In this document: in pieces, positions 5,667-5,894 of the stretch | How positions within the stretch are numbered: the first letter of the stretch is position 1 | How the letters are laid out: every line of letters starts with the position of its first letter | Position numbers and translations under genes: made by a program | The notes under the pieces: model-generated | Databases searched by the model: none | The model's input: the letters and a program-made list of their open reading frames with translations, nothing else | What the model was told of the DNA's origin: nothing | NCBI GenBank assembly: GCA_012800665.1 | Contig: JAAZIW010000247.1 | Location: 1-5,894, forward strand | Reading direction: 5' to 3' | Source: Rikenellaceae bacterium | GTDB taxonomy: Bacteria > Bacteroidota > Bacteroidia > Bacteroidales > UBA932 | Length of the DNA: 5,894 nucleotides

Positions 5667-5776
5667 TTTGCTTGACAATTTCACCGCCGCTGACAATGCC
5701 GCCCATGCTCAACGCGGAGGGCTTTTAATATCGAGGCAGTTCTTCCGTAGCCATGTAACTGACGGCAGGGGCATAT

Positions 5777-5894
5777 CGGCGCCAAGTGGTCGAAGACCAT
5801 GCAGGAAACGACGGGAGGAGACAGCCGGCGCCAAGTGGTCGAAGACCATGCAGGAAACGACGGGAGGAGACAGCCGGCGCCAAGTGGTCGAAGA
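5777..5894 (+). repeat. 49-bp perfect tandem repeat, 2.4 copies, running off the right edge
   Basis: Units start at 5777, 5826 and 5875; the two full copies are identical and the third is cut by the window end. Each unit opens CGGCGCCAAGTGG, contains the small hairpin TGGTC-GAA-GACCA, and ends GGAGGAGACAGC. It is more GC-rich (31 of 49) than the flanks. There is no variable spacer, so it is not a CRISPR array. No stop codon occurs in any of the six frames within the unit. Confidence 0.95.

Larger units (their letters stand above)
5082..5894. other. gene-poor region right of hsp20, 813 bp
   Basis: No open frame here has recognisable protein features. The region holds the hsp20 control sequences (to about 5184), the GGCCGAAAA repeats (5277-5429), a purine-rich stretch with little structure (about 5430-5480), the 123-bp foldback (5544-5666), about 110 bases with nothing clear, and the 49-bp tandem array (5777-5894). 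This mix suggests an intergenic or mobile-element graveyard, or a non-coding RNA locus. Confidence 0.7.

Noticed and set aside
5540..5670. Retron msr-msd, because long inverted ends enclose about 90 nt
   Set aside because: No reverse transcriptase gene is present and no typical retron features (branching G context, msd hairpin) can be identified. The near-continuous hairpin fits a foldback better.
5647..5706. 19-codon minus-strand frame ending KQKSERKM
   Set aside because: Its C-terminus is the right arm of the foldback, and there is no ribosome-binding site or family match.
5701..5726. Terminator-like GCCC/GGGC followed by TTTT
   Set aside because: The stem is only four pairs with a 14-base loop, and no upstream gene needs it.
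5777..5894. CRISPR array
   Set aside because: The full 49-bp period is identical from copy to copy, with no unique spacers, and no cas gene is in view.

Overview
The window looks like a chromosomal segment from a Bacteroidales-type bacterium (phylum Bacteroidota). The evidence is protein style and gene context: a 142-residue Hsp20, a short TPR protein ending KDMYNP next to a ferredoxin-like subunit, AT-rich leaders mostly without Shine-Dalgarno sequences, and a TATATTTG box matching the Bacteroidota -7 consensus TAnnTTTG. Genus cannot be decided from this sequence.

Layout. Bases 1-2598 carry a tight minus-strand gene set, in transcription order butyrate kinase (buk), branched-chain aminotransferase (ilvE), a 60-residue TPR protein, and the start of a [4Fe-4S] ferredoxin-type subunit that runs off the left edge. 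Gaps are 12-22 bases, so this is probably one operon. Together they suggest fermentation of valine, leucine and isoleucine: transamination, oxidative decarboxylation by a 2-oxoacid:ferredoxin oxidoreductase, and ATP recovery from the acyl phosphate. The phosphotransacylase needed between acyl-CoA and the kinase is not in the window.

Bases 2599-3009 are a divergent intergenic region with a possible promoter on each strand, a hairpin, and six tandem copies of a unit of about 27 bp. The last copy runs into the GTG start of a plus-strand MATE-family exporter (3010-4590). That exporter has a second repeat tract, of 21/24-bp units, in its central cytoplasmic loop. A hairpin shared with the convergent hsp20 gene (4653-5081, minus) follows it.

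Bases 5082-5894 have no convincing protein gene but are rich in structure. They hold the hsp20 control region with a 17-bp palindrome, three copies of a GGCCGAAAA motif (two displayed as 14-nt loops on unrelated stems), a 123-bp foldback with perfect 17-bp ends, and a 49-bp perfect tandem repeat that reaches the right edge. No complete new defence or mobile system can be shown. The best candidates for something undescribed are the conserved-loop hairpins and the 123-bp foldback.
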